Positions 46,226 to 56,779 are shown, counted from the first letter of the stretch. The stretch is 64,000 bases of DNA from Siphonodentalium dalli (GCA_032622095.1 CP136065.1:241655530-241719529); one strand, 5' to 3'. The notes: generated by a model not told the origin, from the sequence alone. Numbers and translations: made by a program.

Positions 46226-46345
46226 TTCACCCCTGGTTACATGGTCCTGCTAATTTGCTATGATGTTGGTAGGTCCTGTTGAACTGCTATGATGCTGGTA
46301 GAACAAACTGGTGTTGTTTAGAAAAAGTACCGTTAAATTTATCTA
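46226..46345 (+). mobile_element. Half copy of the GGTCCTGCTAAT element
   Basis: CACCCCTGGTTACATGGTCC through GATGCTGGTAGAACAAACTG and AAAAAGTACCGTTAAAT form the left arm only. It then passes directly into the ~155-bp repeat. Confidence 0.8.
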
Positions 46346-46855
46346 AAGTTAACAGCATCATTAAGTTGATTGCCTCTTAGTAGTGAACAACCATACCAAA
46401 TTTCATTGAGTTTCTTCAACTGGTGGTGGAGATATCTGATCGAACGGACAAATCAAAAACATTTCCTGATAAACAAAGATGAATAACTCTAGAACTGAAA
46501 AAACGATTGAGCACTCATAGTAGTGAACATCCGTATCAAATTTCATTGAAAATTCGTCAAATCGTGGTGAAGATATCTGTTCGGACGGACAAAAAACCCA
46601 ACATTTCCATATAAACAAAGATGAATAACTTTAAAACGGAAAATCCGGGGAAAAAACGATTGAACACTCCGTTGAATGCCCCATAGTAATGAACATCCAT
46701 ACCAAATTTCATTCAGATCCGACAACTGGTGTTTGAGATATCTGCCCGGGCGGACGGACGGAGAGCCGGGGGATGGTCTCCCCCGGATATATGTCCGTCC
46801 CGACGGAGTGACGAACGGACAGACGAGGTCAATCCAGGATACCCACATCCTCTTC
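46346..46855 (+). repeat. ~155-bp repeat (R3), block 2
   Basis: Three or so units share AACA(A/T)CC(A/G)TA(C/T)CAAATTTCATTGA and end in the same CGGACGGACGGAGAGCCGG and GACGAACGGACAGACGAGGT tail as 41445-42280. Confidence 0.85.
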
Positions 46856-46969
46856 GAGAACTGGGCGTATAATAAACAATGCAAATTGTAAGTAATCCTT
46901 ACATTTTATACTTGGCGGTAGAGCCCATACCAGTGTATAATATAACGGCTGGGAAGGCTCCGTTTTGGT

Positions 46970-47255
46970 TACGCTGGTGTAAATACAATAGACAGCCCCC
47001 CCCCCTACGGTTGCGGGGGGGGGGGGGGGGAAATAATAGTATAACAGTTAAAACACTCTGGTTGCATGAACTAAAAGAAAAATGTTGGCATAAATTCAAA
47101 GAATCATTCTCCCACAAACATCATTTGCCAAGAGGCCCATTCACTAAAGGTGAAGTCTGGTGTCGCTTTATAGAAATTTTAAGTGTGATGAAAAGAATGA
47201 CAATATTTGTTTTGTGCGGAACTGCCCCTAGTTTTGAAAACACGAATGAAGCCCT
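46970..47255 (+). repeat. Repeat R4, copy 2
   Basis: Matches 42285-42580. It contains a C-run and a G-run (about 46998-47030). The 131-codon plus frame from 46879 crosses these repeats and is not a credible gene. Confidence 0.85.
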
Positions 47256-47261
47256 GCCAAA

Positions 47262-47800
47262 TTTATACTATTGATATTCATTATTTTGATGTTATTAAAT
47301 CAAATCGGATTTTCAGTTTCACACAAAAAGATGGCAGACTACCACTTGTAGTGCCGATATGGAGCGTGATAAATCGTTGGTCTAACCAACTTCATACAAT
47401 GGTAAATTGAGAAGCCGGATTGTGAACTTATACCCTGAGACAGTTCTGAATCGCCGATACTCGGGGACCAGGACCGTCAATTTTGAATGTCCTCAACCGT
47501 GCGACGTGGCATCGGGAGTACGGTTCATGGACGCAGAAAGGTGTACGAGAAGGGACACTGTCTGAGACAGATCAGCCGGAAAGTTTCAGCGATCGATGTT
47601 CAGATGTGTCGCCAGACACAAAGCTCCGAGAAACACCAACAGAAGCAGTGCTTATAACACCAACCCTTTCAAGGAAACGGCTCAGTGTGGTGTGGGCTGA
47701 TCGCATTCGGTGATATTTCGAAATAATCACATTTATTCAGCCTTCGTAGTTCATTAAAGCATGAATTTTGGGTACACATTGAGAATCCTGGGAGATATTT
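47262..47800 (+). repeat. Dispersed repeat R1, copy B, with internal deletion
   Basis: Near-identical to copy A. However, GAATTTTGGGTACA joins directly to CATTGAGAATCCTGGG, removing about 124 bp present in copy A. ACA is shared at both sides of the breakpoint. Confidence 0.85.
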
Positions 47801-47805
47801 TAGGT

Positions 47806-48303
47806 TTCATTGGTGTAAATGTTTTCCATAGGCCTCAGTGCTAACGTTTTAGCGCATACTGTTGGCAATATAAATTTTGGGTCCAAAATTTTCTTTAAAT
47901 CTGAAAAGTTGACATTTCGGGAAACCTTTTATGCAAAAAAGTCATGTCCGTCTAGCAAGGAATTCGCCTTTAAATCTTGTGTTTTCGTAACTTGTGTCAG
48001 AATCGCATAAAAAAATACTGTCATATTTTAGACCACACCAAAAAATTCAATCTTCACTACAAAGGGTTAATTCCTGTGCCAATGGCTATTTTACCTACGG
48101 GAAATCATAGGGAAGAGGTGAGACGATTTTTTTTATGCAAAAAGCACACAAGGCTATTGACCACTCAGGGCCCAGTGTCTATTTTATTATCTCCTATATA
48201 TTCCTCTCGCATCCGCTAGATGTCACTCCGAACCCTATTTACACCAGTGTAACCAGTTTGGCATACCGTGTGCCGAAATGACGTACGTGTAAATGTTGGT
48301 GTA
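47806..48303 (+). repeat. Dispersed repeat R2, copy B
   Basis: Near-identical to 45731-46225. Confidence 0.85.
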
Positions 48304-48425
48304 TTCACCCCTGGTTACGTGGTCCTGCTAATTTGCTATGATGTTGGTAGGTCCTGTTGAACTGCTATGATGCTGGTAGAACAAACTGGTGTTGTTTAGA
48401 AAAAGAACCGTTAAATTTATCTAAA
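48304..48425 (+). mobile_element. Half copy of the GGTCCTGCTAAT element
   Basis: Same left-arm fragment and same downstream junction as 46226-46345, so it was copied as part of the larger duplication. Confidence 0.8.
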
Positions 48426-48656
48426 GTTAACAGCATCATTAAGTTGATTGCCTCTTAGTAGTGAACAACCATACCAAATTTTATTGAGTTTCTTCAACTG
48501 GTGGTGGAGATATCTGATCGAAAGGACAAAACAAAAACATTTCCTGATAAACAAAGATGAATAACTCTAGAACTGAAAAAACGATTGAGCACTCATAGTA
48601 GTGAACATCCGTATCAAATTTCATTGAAAATTCGTCAAATCGTGGTGAAGATATCT
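48426..48656 (+). repeat. ~155-bp repeat (R3), block 3, truncated
   Basis: The repeat runs to GTGGTGAAGATATCTG and then switches abruptly into R1 at TGAACTTATACCCTGAGACA. Confidence 0.8.
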
Positions 48657-49196
48657 GTGAACTTATACCCTGAGACAGTTCTGAATCGCCGATACTCGGG
48701 GACCAGGACCGTCAATTTTGAATGTCCTCAACCGTGCGACGTGGCATCGGGAGTACGGTTCATGGACGCAGAAAGGTGTACGAGAAGGGACACTGTCTCT
48801 GGACAGATCAGCCGGAAAGTTTCAGCGATCGATGTTCAGATGTGTCGCCAGACACAACGCTCCGAGAGACACCAACAGAAGCAGTGCTTATAACACCAAC
48901 CCTTTCAAGGAAACGGCTCAGTGTGGTGTGGGCTGATCGCATTCGGTGATATTTCGAAATAATCACATTTATTCAGACTTCGTAGTTCATTAAAGCATGA
49001 ATTTTGGGTACAATAAGTCACACCGATCATATTTATAGTGATGAGTACTGTCTTTGAATTATAATTATGCCAATCGATCCAAAACAAATATGATATAGAG
49101 TTGTTTCCCCTAGTATACAGCTGTTTCCCTTTCGGACGAATGTAGAATTATTACTCCTCGCTCAACACATTGACAATCCTGGGAGATATATAAACT
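48657..49196 (+). repeat. Dispersed repeat R1, copy C, 5'-truncated
   Basis: Starts inside R1 (TGAACTTATACCCTGAGACA) and continues to GACAATCCTGGGAGATATAT. The repeated frames (48718-48949) are the same as in copy A. Confidence 0.85.
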
Positions 49197-49942
49197 GAAA
49201 ACGTCTGACAGTTTGGCCTACCGTGTGCCGAAATCACGTACATGTAAATATTGGTGTACATTTCGGGAAACCTTTTACGCAAAAAAGTCATGCCCGTCTA
49301 GCCAGGGGGGGGGGTGAACAAATTTCTTCCGGCACGTATGCCGGGGTGGGTGGGTGGTCAAAGCCACCAACAAGCAATTTTTTCCGCAACTAAAAAAAAA
49401 AATTCCTGCTTGTTTTTAGTGTTTTGGCAATGAGTTGGGCTTCAAAACCACTTTGAATCAGTTTGAATGAGAGAAATAATGTAATTCTAACTGGTAAACT
49501 GACTGCAGGCAGTTATCGTGTTGTATTTTGTTGCAAATTTTGAAATCCAAGATGGCCGCTGGCAGCCATGTTTTTTTGGCCGAATGACCTCAAAATTACT
49601 CATTCCTATTTACATGTCCATGTTAACATCCATGATAAATAGTATGCACAGAAATTCATATACAGCTGTTTACAGTGAATTTCCCCCCGCAAATCTCTGT
49701 TTTAGTGTTAAAAAGGGGGGGGTGGGTGTCAAAAAATGGTCGGAAAAAACTGCCGAAAACGGAAAAAAAATTGGCGGTGGGTACAAAAAATGATCGAAAA
49801 GGGAAAAAATGCCATACGTGCCTGAAATTTTTTTCCGAAAACGTCTGACAGTTTGGCCTACCGTGTGCCGAAATCACGTACATGTAAATATTGGTGTACA
49901 TTTCGGGAAACCTTTTACGCAAAACAGTCATGTCCGTCTAGC
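49197..49942 (+). repeat. 106-bp direct repeats flanking a 534-bp insert
   Basis: 49197-49302 and 49837-49942 differ at only two visible positions. The 534 bp between them begins with a G-run and AACAAATTTCTTCCGGCACGTATGCC and ends with GCCATACGTGCCTGAAATTT, which are roughly inverted. The insert also holds CCAAGATGGCCGCTGGC. This may be a terminal-inverted element plus a local duplication, or an LTR-like arrangement, though 106 bp would be very short for LTRs. Confidence 0.7.
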
Positions 49943-50185
49943 AGGGAATTCGCCTTTAAATCTTGTGTTTTCGTAACTAGTGTCAGAATCGCATAAAAAA
50001 ATACTGTCATATTTTAAACCACACCAACAAATTCAAACTTCACTACAAATGGGTATTACCTGTGCCAATGGCTATTTTACACATGGGAAATCATAGGGAA
50101 GAGGTGTGACGATTTTTTTATGCAAAAAGCACACAAGGCTATTGACCAATCAGGACCCAGTGTCTATTTTATTCTCTCTTATATG
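49943..50185 (+). repeat. Dispersed repeat R2, partial copy C
   Basis: Continues from CGTCTAGCAGGGAATTCGCC to CCAGTGTCTATTTTATTC, then switches into the segment shared with 43500. Confidence 0.8.
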
Positions 50186-51150
50186 CAGTTCTGGTGGTGG
50201 GGGAAATAGGGTGAATTGACTGGAAAATAACTCCACATAACGTAGAAATCACCGACCCCCTATAATAACAAACAGACATACAAGTGCACATTAAAGGTAC
50301 TGAATCCGATCAGACGGTCACCATACCATCAAGATACAACAACAACATTTCTTCAAAATACGCTTTAGTTATCAGAATCGATTTATTGCAACAAAATAAT
50401 GCTAACCACTGTCAACTATGGTATCAAATTTCCCAAAACTTGTTATTTATCAATATTTTGTTCAACAAAATATGGCCGTATTATCACTCAAGTATCATGA
50501 AATTTGGCCGTATTACCACTTGATTTTCGAGTTATCCATTTTCATCCGCAATTTTGTCCGAGACCTTTCATTTGACCACGTATTTCTGGGCCACATATTA
50601 TTACACATCTCGAGAAATAAATTCGAAAATCGATATCTGATCACTCTGAGCTTTGATGTGTGGGTTCCTCGACTCGAATCAAATATTGGTTACCCCCGAA
50701 GCCAAAGAAATAGTAATTTAGGAGCGTCTGATCGGATTGAGTACCTTTAATAATACAGTTAAACTGCAAGGGCGCCACCACACCCCCTCTTTTGGTACGC
50801 GGGATTCAGGCAGTTCGCGGAATTTGTACCCATTTATTAACTGGTACTCTGGATTCATTTCCCAATTTAACCAGTATTCGTAATTTAACAACAAGGTTGG
50901 TATGCAGCTTTTATAGCACAAAATTACACAGAATACAGTGACATCCGCGGCCAAGATATTAAATGCAATACATGCTTAGAAATTTTACACTATTATCATA
51001 GTTTTCACTCAGTTTCTGAAGTAGCATCAATCGCTTCAACATATCAAGAGGTATTAGACTAAACTACTAACATCAAAATACTAGTATGTTATTTCGGATA
51101 AGAAAAAAATCAAATATGTGTGTGTAATTTTGTGCTATAAAAGCTGCATT
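50186..51150 (+). repeat. Segmental duplicate of 43500-44400, copy B, with inverted end
   Basis: Shared flank, MITE and downstream sequence as in copy A. At 50904-50930 and 51121-51147 there are exact inverted 27-bp arms (GCAGCTTTTATAGCACAAAA...). The enclosed segment matches 44248-44395 in reverse orientation. Confidence 0.85.
50291..50750. mobile_element. 460-bp TTAA-flanked MITE (GGTACTCAATCCGA family)
   Basis: Same termini and interior as 43605-44067, with a few substitutions. The shared flanks show that it duplicated with its surroundings and did not insert independently. Confidence 0.82.
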
Positions 51151-52070
51151 TTAATATCCGCGGCCAATGACCCAGAAATCACACACGGTATTTTAATATG
51201 ACCTATCTTTTGAAACACCGCCCAAAAACAAAACCTTATACAAACGAAAAATAACCAAATAATTTATATTATTGATATTCATTATTTTGATGTTATTAAA
51301 TCAAATCGGATTTTCAGTTTCACACACAATACAAAAGGATGGCAGACTACCACTTGTAGTGCCGATTTGGAGCGTGAGAAATCGTTGGTCTAACCAACTT
51401 CAAACAATGGTAAATTGAGAAGCCGGATTGTGAACTTATACCCTGAGACAGTTCTGAATCGCCGATACTCGGGGACCAGGACCGTCAATTTTGAATGTCC
51501 TCAACCGTGCGACGTGGCATCGGGAGTACGGTTCATGGACGCAGAAAGGTGTACGAGAAGGGACACTGTCTCTGGACAGATCAGCCGGAAAGTTTCAGCG
51601 ATCGATGTTCAGATGTGTCACCGGACACAACGCTCCGAGAGACACCAACAGAAGCAGTGCTTATAACCCCAACCCTTTCAAGGAAACGGCTCAGTGTGGT
51701 GTGGGCTCTAATAATATGCTGATCGGTGATATTTCGAAATAATCACATTTATTCAGCCTTCGTCGTTCATCAAAACATGAATTTTTGGGCACCATAAGTC
51801 ACACCAATCACATTTATATATAGTTTAAAACTCTATACTAGGGGAAACAACCCTATATCATATTTGTTTTGGATCGATTGGCATAATTATAACGCAAACA
51901 GTGTTATAATTATGCCAATCGATCCAAAACAAATATGATATAGAGTTGTTTCCCATAGTATAGAGCTGTTTCCCTTTCGGACGAATGTAGAGTTATTACT
52001 CCTCGCTCAACACATTGAGAATCCTGGGAGATATTTTAACTATGGAAACGTCTAACAGTTTGGGTTAAAC
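51151..52070 (+). repeat. Dispersed repeat R1, copy D, with local inverted duplication
   Basis: Full R1 from CGCGGCCAATGACCCAGAAA. Near 51826-51960 the segment CGATTGGCATAATTATAAC is followed within a few bases by its inverted copy. This makes a foldback of roughly 55-bp arms (ATATCATATTTGTTTTGGAT and its complement) not present in copy A. Confidence 0.8.
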
Positions 52071-52071
52071 T

Positions 52072-52454
52072 GGTGTAAATGTTTTGCATAGGCCTCAGTG
52101 CTAATGTTTTAGCGTATACTGTTGGCAATATAAATTTTGGGTCAAAATTTTTCTTTAAATCTGAAAAATTGACATTTGGGGAAATTTTTACGCAAAAAAA
52201 TCGTATCCGTCTAGCAGGGAATTCGCCTTTACCACACCATAAAATTCAAACTTCACTACAAAGGGTTAAGTCCTGTGCCAAATGGCTAGTTTACCTATGG
52301 GAAATCAAAGGGAAGAGGTGTGATGATTTTTTTATGAAAAAAGCACACAAGGCTATTGACCAATCAGGGCCCAGTGTCTATTTTATTCTCTCCCTTATCC
52401 GCTAGATGTCACTCCGAGCCCTATTCACGTACGTGTAAATGTTGGCGTATTCAC
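52072..52454 (+). repeat. Dispersed repeat R2, copy D
   Basis: As copy A, but missing the CTTGTGTTTTCGTAACTTGT to TACTGTCATATTTTAG part. Confidence 0.8.
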
Positions 52455-53128
52455 CCCTGGTTACGCGGTCCTGCTAATTTGCTATGATATGTGTGGGTCC
52501 TGCTGAACTGCTATGATGCTGGTATATATATAGAACAAGCTGGTATTGTTGAAAAAGTACCGTTAATTTATCTAAAGTTAACAGCATTATTATGTTTGCC
52601 CCACCAACATCATATCGGTTCAGCGGGACCCACCACGATTGTCGGACGATTGGGACCTTGGACGATTGTGACCTCGGACAATTTTATTGGGACCTTGGGA
52701 CCTTGCTTTTTCAATAAAATTTACAATGTATAAAATCAATTTTATTTGGGTGATGGAATTAACCAATATTATAATTTTATAATGCAAAACAATACTGTCA
52801 GTAATAACGATGATATTAATAATTAAAGGTACTATATGGGCTCCATACGGTGCTTTCCACCCACGTGGTCTGGACATGAACCATGAAGGTTATCGAGAGT
52901 TGGGCGTTGGGTTGAATCTTTTGTCGCAGGTGGTCGAATGCCTCTTGTATATCTTCATGGGATAAGAAGGGAACGACCAGAGACCAAGTCCCAATCGTCC
53001 AAGGTCCCAATCGTCCGAGGTCCCAATCGTCGATGGTCCCAAATAGTCCAACTTGAGGTCCCAATCGACCAAGGTCCCAATCGTCTGGAAAACCCCACCA
53101 ACACCATAGAAAATTAGCAGGACCACGT
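52455..53128. mobile_element. GGTCCTGCTAAT inverted-repeat element with nested GTCCCAATCGTCC repeats
   Basis: The left arm is CACCCCTGGTTACGCGGTCC and the right arm ends TTAGCAGGACCACG. Between them, short repeats of GATTGGGACCTTGGAC at 52636-52710 face inverted copies of GTCCCAATCGTCCAAGG at 52988-53092. The element therefore contains an inner foldback absent from 8832-9351. Confidence 0.75.
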
Positions 53129-53131
53129 ATC

Positions 53132-53300
53132 CTAATTAACGTCGATCACAGATTCAAGATCTAAGAAATTGTATTTGTCGTTTAAAATGAACATATTACA
53201 ATAAATATAGGCGCGTGTTAAAAGCGCTATGCATGTGGTTAAAGTAACACGAAAGAACAAATAAGAAACAATGTGATGCTAAAATAAAATAGGTTAATAA
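53132..53300 (+). repeat. Short duplicate of 44480-44645
   Basis: See the entry at 44480. It marks the right boundary of the duplicated mosaic. Confidence 0.7.
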
Positions 53301-53741
53301 AGTGATGTGAAATACTCCGGTGATCAAATGGAAATGAATAATAATCTTTCTCAAAGTAGTTAATTTTACGAATATTTATCCATATTTACAGCACAAATCG
53401 TCATTTTTATAGATCACTTAAATACCTATTATGTACTTATTCGGGTTTGTGAAACTAATAAGTTGGTATTCAGGCGCTATGCCAACTGTAGGAATGTAGG
53501 ATGCTAGAACATTTTAGAAAATGTCAAACAAATCGAACTTACCATGCACTCCATAGAAAACAGCGTCTGAACTACCCGCAATTGTAAATATTTACATCAC
53601 GATTCGGGACGCAACTATCTGCGATAAACTAACGAAAATGTTTTCGCCATCGAGAGTCATTGTATTTAATTAATATATAAGCATGACGGTGCTTGTTTTC
53701 AATTTGGATATAATATTTTAAAGATTTACTACTTTGAACAG
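53301..53741. other. No recognised gene
   Basis: AT-rich sequence with no visible motif or array. Confidence 0.35.
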
Positions 53742-53848
53742 GATTATTCTCCATTTCTATTTGACCACCCTACCCACCCTACCGGAGTGTTTCACATCAC
53801 TTTAAGATTATTCTCCATTTCTATTTGACCGGAGTGTTTCACATTAAA
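53742..53848 (+). repeat. Two-copy tandem repeat (64-bp spacing)
   Basis: GATTATTCTCCATTTCTATT starts at 53742 and again at 53806. Both copies continue to CCGGAGTGTTTCACAT, but the second lacks the ACCCTACCC stretch. Confidence 0.8.
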
Positions 53849-53904
53849 TGTAATGATTCTCGATAACGAAATCATTTGCGTTATTTATCGTTGAAATTGT
53901 TTTC

Positions 53905-54153
53905 ATTACTTGATAGTTCAACAAGTGAGGATTATGTATTGGTCTGAAATGACCACCAGTTGGAAATGTTCCAACCTTAGTGTTTTAGTGGGTAATTTGA
54001 TGTTTTTAGACCAACAGTATATAGCATATTTTCTACTTTTGGTCAAAATGTTGGTTAGATATAGCCATCAGTTGGAAATTGACAAACCTTTGTCAGTTTG
54101 GACATTTCCAATAATTGGAAAGCTGGAGGTACCAGTTGGAAAGTTCCAACCCA
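53905..54153 (+). repeat. CAGTTGGAAA-phrase region preceding the array; related to 58080-58325
   Basis: ACCAGTTGGAAAGTTCCAAC and TTTCCAATAATTGGAAAG have counterparts at 58255-58310 (ACCAGTTGGAAAGGTCCAA, TTTCCAACAATGGAAAG). Confidence 0.5.
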
Positions 54154-54804
54154 AGGGATGGGGTGTAAATCAAGGGATGGGGTGTAAATCAAGGGATGGG
54201 GTGTAAATCGGAGGGATGGGGTGTAAATCAAGGGATGGGGTTTAATTCAAGGGATGGGGTGTAAATCGGAGGGATGGGGTGTAAATCGGAGGGATGGGGT
54301 GTAAATCGGAGGGATGGGGTGTAAATCAAGGGATGGGGTGTAAATCGGAGGGATGGGTGTAAATCAAGGGATGGGGTGTAAATCAAGGGATGGGGTGTAA
54401 ATCAAGGGATGGGGTGTAAACCAAGGGATGGGGTGTAAATCGGAGGGATGGGGTGTAAATCAAGGGATGGGGTGTAAATCGGAGGGATGGGGTGTAAATC
54501 AAGGGATGGGGTGTAAATCGGAGGGATGGGGTGTAAATCAAGGGATGGGGTGTAAATCGGAGGGATGGGGTGTAAATCAAGGGATGGGGTGTAAATCAAG
54601 GGATGGGGTGTAAATCATGGGATGGGGTGTAAATCAAGGGATGGGGTGTAAATCAAGGGATGGGGTGTAAATCGGAGGGATGGGGTGTAAATCAAGGGAT
54701 GGGGTGTAAATCAAGGGATGGGGTGTAAATCAAGGGATGGGGTGTAAATCAATGGATGGGGGTGTAAATCAATGGATGGGGGTGTAAATCAAGGGATGGG
54801 GTGT
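54154..54804 (+). repeat. 19/20-bp array of two alternating units, about 33 copies
   Basis: Units are GGGATGGGGTGTAAATCAA (19 bp) and GGGATGGGGTGTAAATCGGA (20 bp, giving GGAGGGATGG). In the middle (about 54425-54600) the two types alternate strictly for several cycles. Elsewhere they occur in runs. Several isolated variants occur (TTTAATTCAA, AAACCAA, AAATCATG). Confidence 0.97.
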
Positions 54805-55082
54805 AAATCGGTATGGATCAATCAAGAGGGGTGTAAATCGGTATGGATCGATCAGGAGGGGGTGTAAATCGGTATGGATCGATCAGGAGGGGGTGTAAAT
54901 CGGTATGGATCGATCAAGAGGGGGTGTAAATCGGTATGGATCAATCAAGAGGGGGTGTAAATCGGTATGGATCAATCAAGAGGGGGTGTAAATCGGTATG
55001 GATCAATCAAGAGGGGGTGTAAATCGGTATGGATCAATCAAGAGGGGGTGTAAATCGGTATGGATCAATCAAGAGGGGGTGT
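54805..55082 (+). repeat. 31-bp array, about 9 copies, derived from the preceding array
   Basis: The unit is GTATGGATCAATCAAGAGGG with GGTGTAAATCG, so the GGGGTGTAAATC part of the 19/20-bp unit is retained and a new segment is added. Confidence 0.95.
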
Positions 55083-55158
55083 AGTTGGAAATTTAAACGG
55101 AGACCCTCTGGCCACGTCCCTGACTACTGGTGCTCGTAATAATCAACAAATAATTGCT

Positions 55159-55428
55159 TCATGATCAAGCCTTGAAATAGTGTGCCTGTCATTTGCAGAA
55201 TGAGGTCCCAGAGGGTGAATTTAGTGATGCTACCCCGTATAGCGGGCTAGCATCACCAAATTCACCCTCCGGGGACCTCATTCTGCTTATACCTCAGCAG
55301 AATGAGGTTCCCAGAGGGTGAATTTGGTGATGCTAGCCCGCTATGCGGGGTAGCATCACTAAATTCACCCTCTGGGAACCTCATTCTGCAAATGACATAC
55401 AAACTATTTCAAGGCTTGTTCATGATAT
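55159..55428. mobile_element. Double-hairpin palindromic element
   Basis: The outer arms are TCATGATCAAGCCTTGAAAT and its near complement. Inside are two consecutive ~92-bp hairpins (55196-55287 and 55297-55388). Both are built from GCAGAATGAGGT and AGGGTGAATTT(A/G)GTGATGCTA with the complement. The two hairpins differ in orientation of the central CCCGTATAGCGGGC / GCCCGCTATGCGGGG. This is an intact relative of the diverged element at 6590-7450. Confidence 0.85.
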
Positions 55429-56033
55429 TCAGGGTTGCAACTATTCCAACGTGGTGTTGTAGCTCTTCTTGAAATATCTTTTCGTTATCCAGATGACCTA
55501 ATATGTTTTAAGAAAAACCGATGCATGACTTATATATGAATGAACCCCATCTGCTATGGTTTTGTGAATGGACTGAATTATAGTCTCCCAATATGTTGTA
55601 CCTTCTGCACATTGTCAATACCACACGCCCCTAGTGGAAGAATGCCAGGTGTACCACTGTCACTGGTATGACATACATGTAAATATGTATATCTTCCCCA
55701 TGGGGCTGTGGCCAATATCATCCAGTAGATAGAGTGTTTCATGAAATAATATTTGATGATCTTACATTGGTGAACAATTTTAATACAATATTGTTGCAAC
55801 CGAGTAAATTTGTTCCAGTCTCCCTTGGTAGCTGTACTCCACATACTTGTGTAACATGTGAGATCTTACTAGGCGAAAGAAAATAAGAAACTCGTGCAAT
55901 CACCACCATTAGTATATATGGCACCGGCATCGTGGAAATCCAGAAAGATATCCTTTGCATTATCATCTTTGGAAAAGGTACATAACTGATAACGCTATTT
56001 ATCATATCTGCCACTTGTATCTATGCATTCACC
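55429..56033 (-). pseudogene. Possible LINE reverse transcriptase fragment
   Basis: Minus-strand frames at 55578-56014 include MWSTATKGDWNKFTRLQQYC followed by IKIVHQ. This is similar in layout to the VW----K---NKL-KLQ--A-RI- stretch found after the RT palm of many LINEs. The matching upstream text is in another frame. The evidence is weak and no catalytic motif is seen. Confidence 0.3.
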
Positions 56034-56543
56034 TATAAGGGTGCAGTTGGAAAGTTGGACCCCAACGGAAACCCTACTATCCCTGCTGAACACATTGTTC
56101 CATTTGGGAAGTACCCCGATCAATTCTCACTCAATCGCTATCAGATGTAGACGTCATAAGGTTTATACAGAGTACCAAATCGATCGACAGTTCTTATCGA
56201 GAACCATATATTATCCGAGCTTGTGTATATACCATGACTAGCTAAATCTAATCCAATAATCAAATAAATAGATGCATCCGGTCCACATATTTATCTAGAG
56301 AAAGCCATTATTCACAGTCCAATCACATCGAAAATTGGATAAGATTCCCCAGCGCATATATCGAACATACACGAATCATATGTCCCAGATACACCCCTGG
56401 TTAAGTGGTCATACTAATTTGCTATGATGTTGGTGGTCCTGTTAATTTGCTATGATGCTGGTATGGCAAACTGATGCCGTTACCAAAAAGTACCGTTATT
56501 TTTTTCTTAAGTTGTCTTTGTCGCGGTGTTCCGATCAGAGCGA
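56034..56543 (+). mobile_element. Copy 2 of the insertion found in the LINE at 59959-60556
   Basis: AAGGGTGCAGTTGGAAAGTT through GATAAGATTCCCCAGCGCAT and a half GGTCCTGCTAAT-type arm (GTGGTCATACTAATTTGCTA) to GTCGCGGTGTTC match 59959-60473 almost base for base. Sequence similarity ends near 56543. Confidence 0.8.
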
Positions 56544-56728
56544 TTAAAAGATACCTTGACAAATCATATGAATTTTCCAGCTGTTGTGAATTGTTCACAT
56601 ATATATGAGGGAAACGCTCTTTGTTGTTACCATATCTGGATTAAACAGACAAGAAATGCTCTTTATTTTCAATATGGATAAATTGGCATACTGCAGTGAG
56701 TGTTTCCGACACATATAGAAAGCGTATA
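56544..56728. other. No recognised feature
   Basis: Short AT-rich interval before the next element. Confidence 0.4.
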
Positions 56729-56779
56729 TGTGACCCGCCATATCAAATCCAGTCGGAAGTCGGGATTTGTTTACCCTGT

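Noticed and set aside
46879-47274. 131-codon plus-strand frame
   Set aside because: It crosses a C-run, a G-run and repeat R4, and the matching region at 42.3 kb is not open.
54154-55082. CRISPR-like array
   Set aside because: The units are contiguous with no unique spacers, and the context is clearly eukaryotic.
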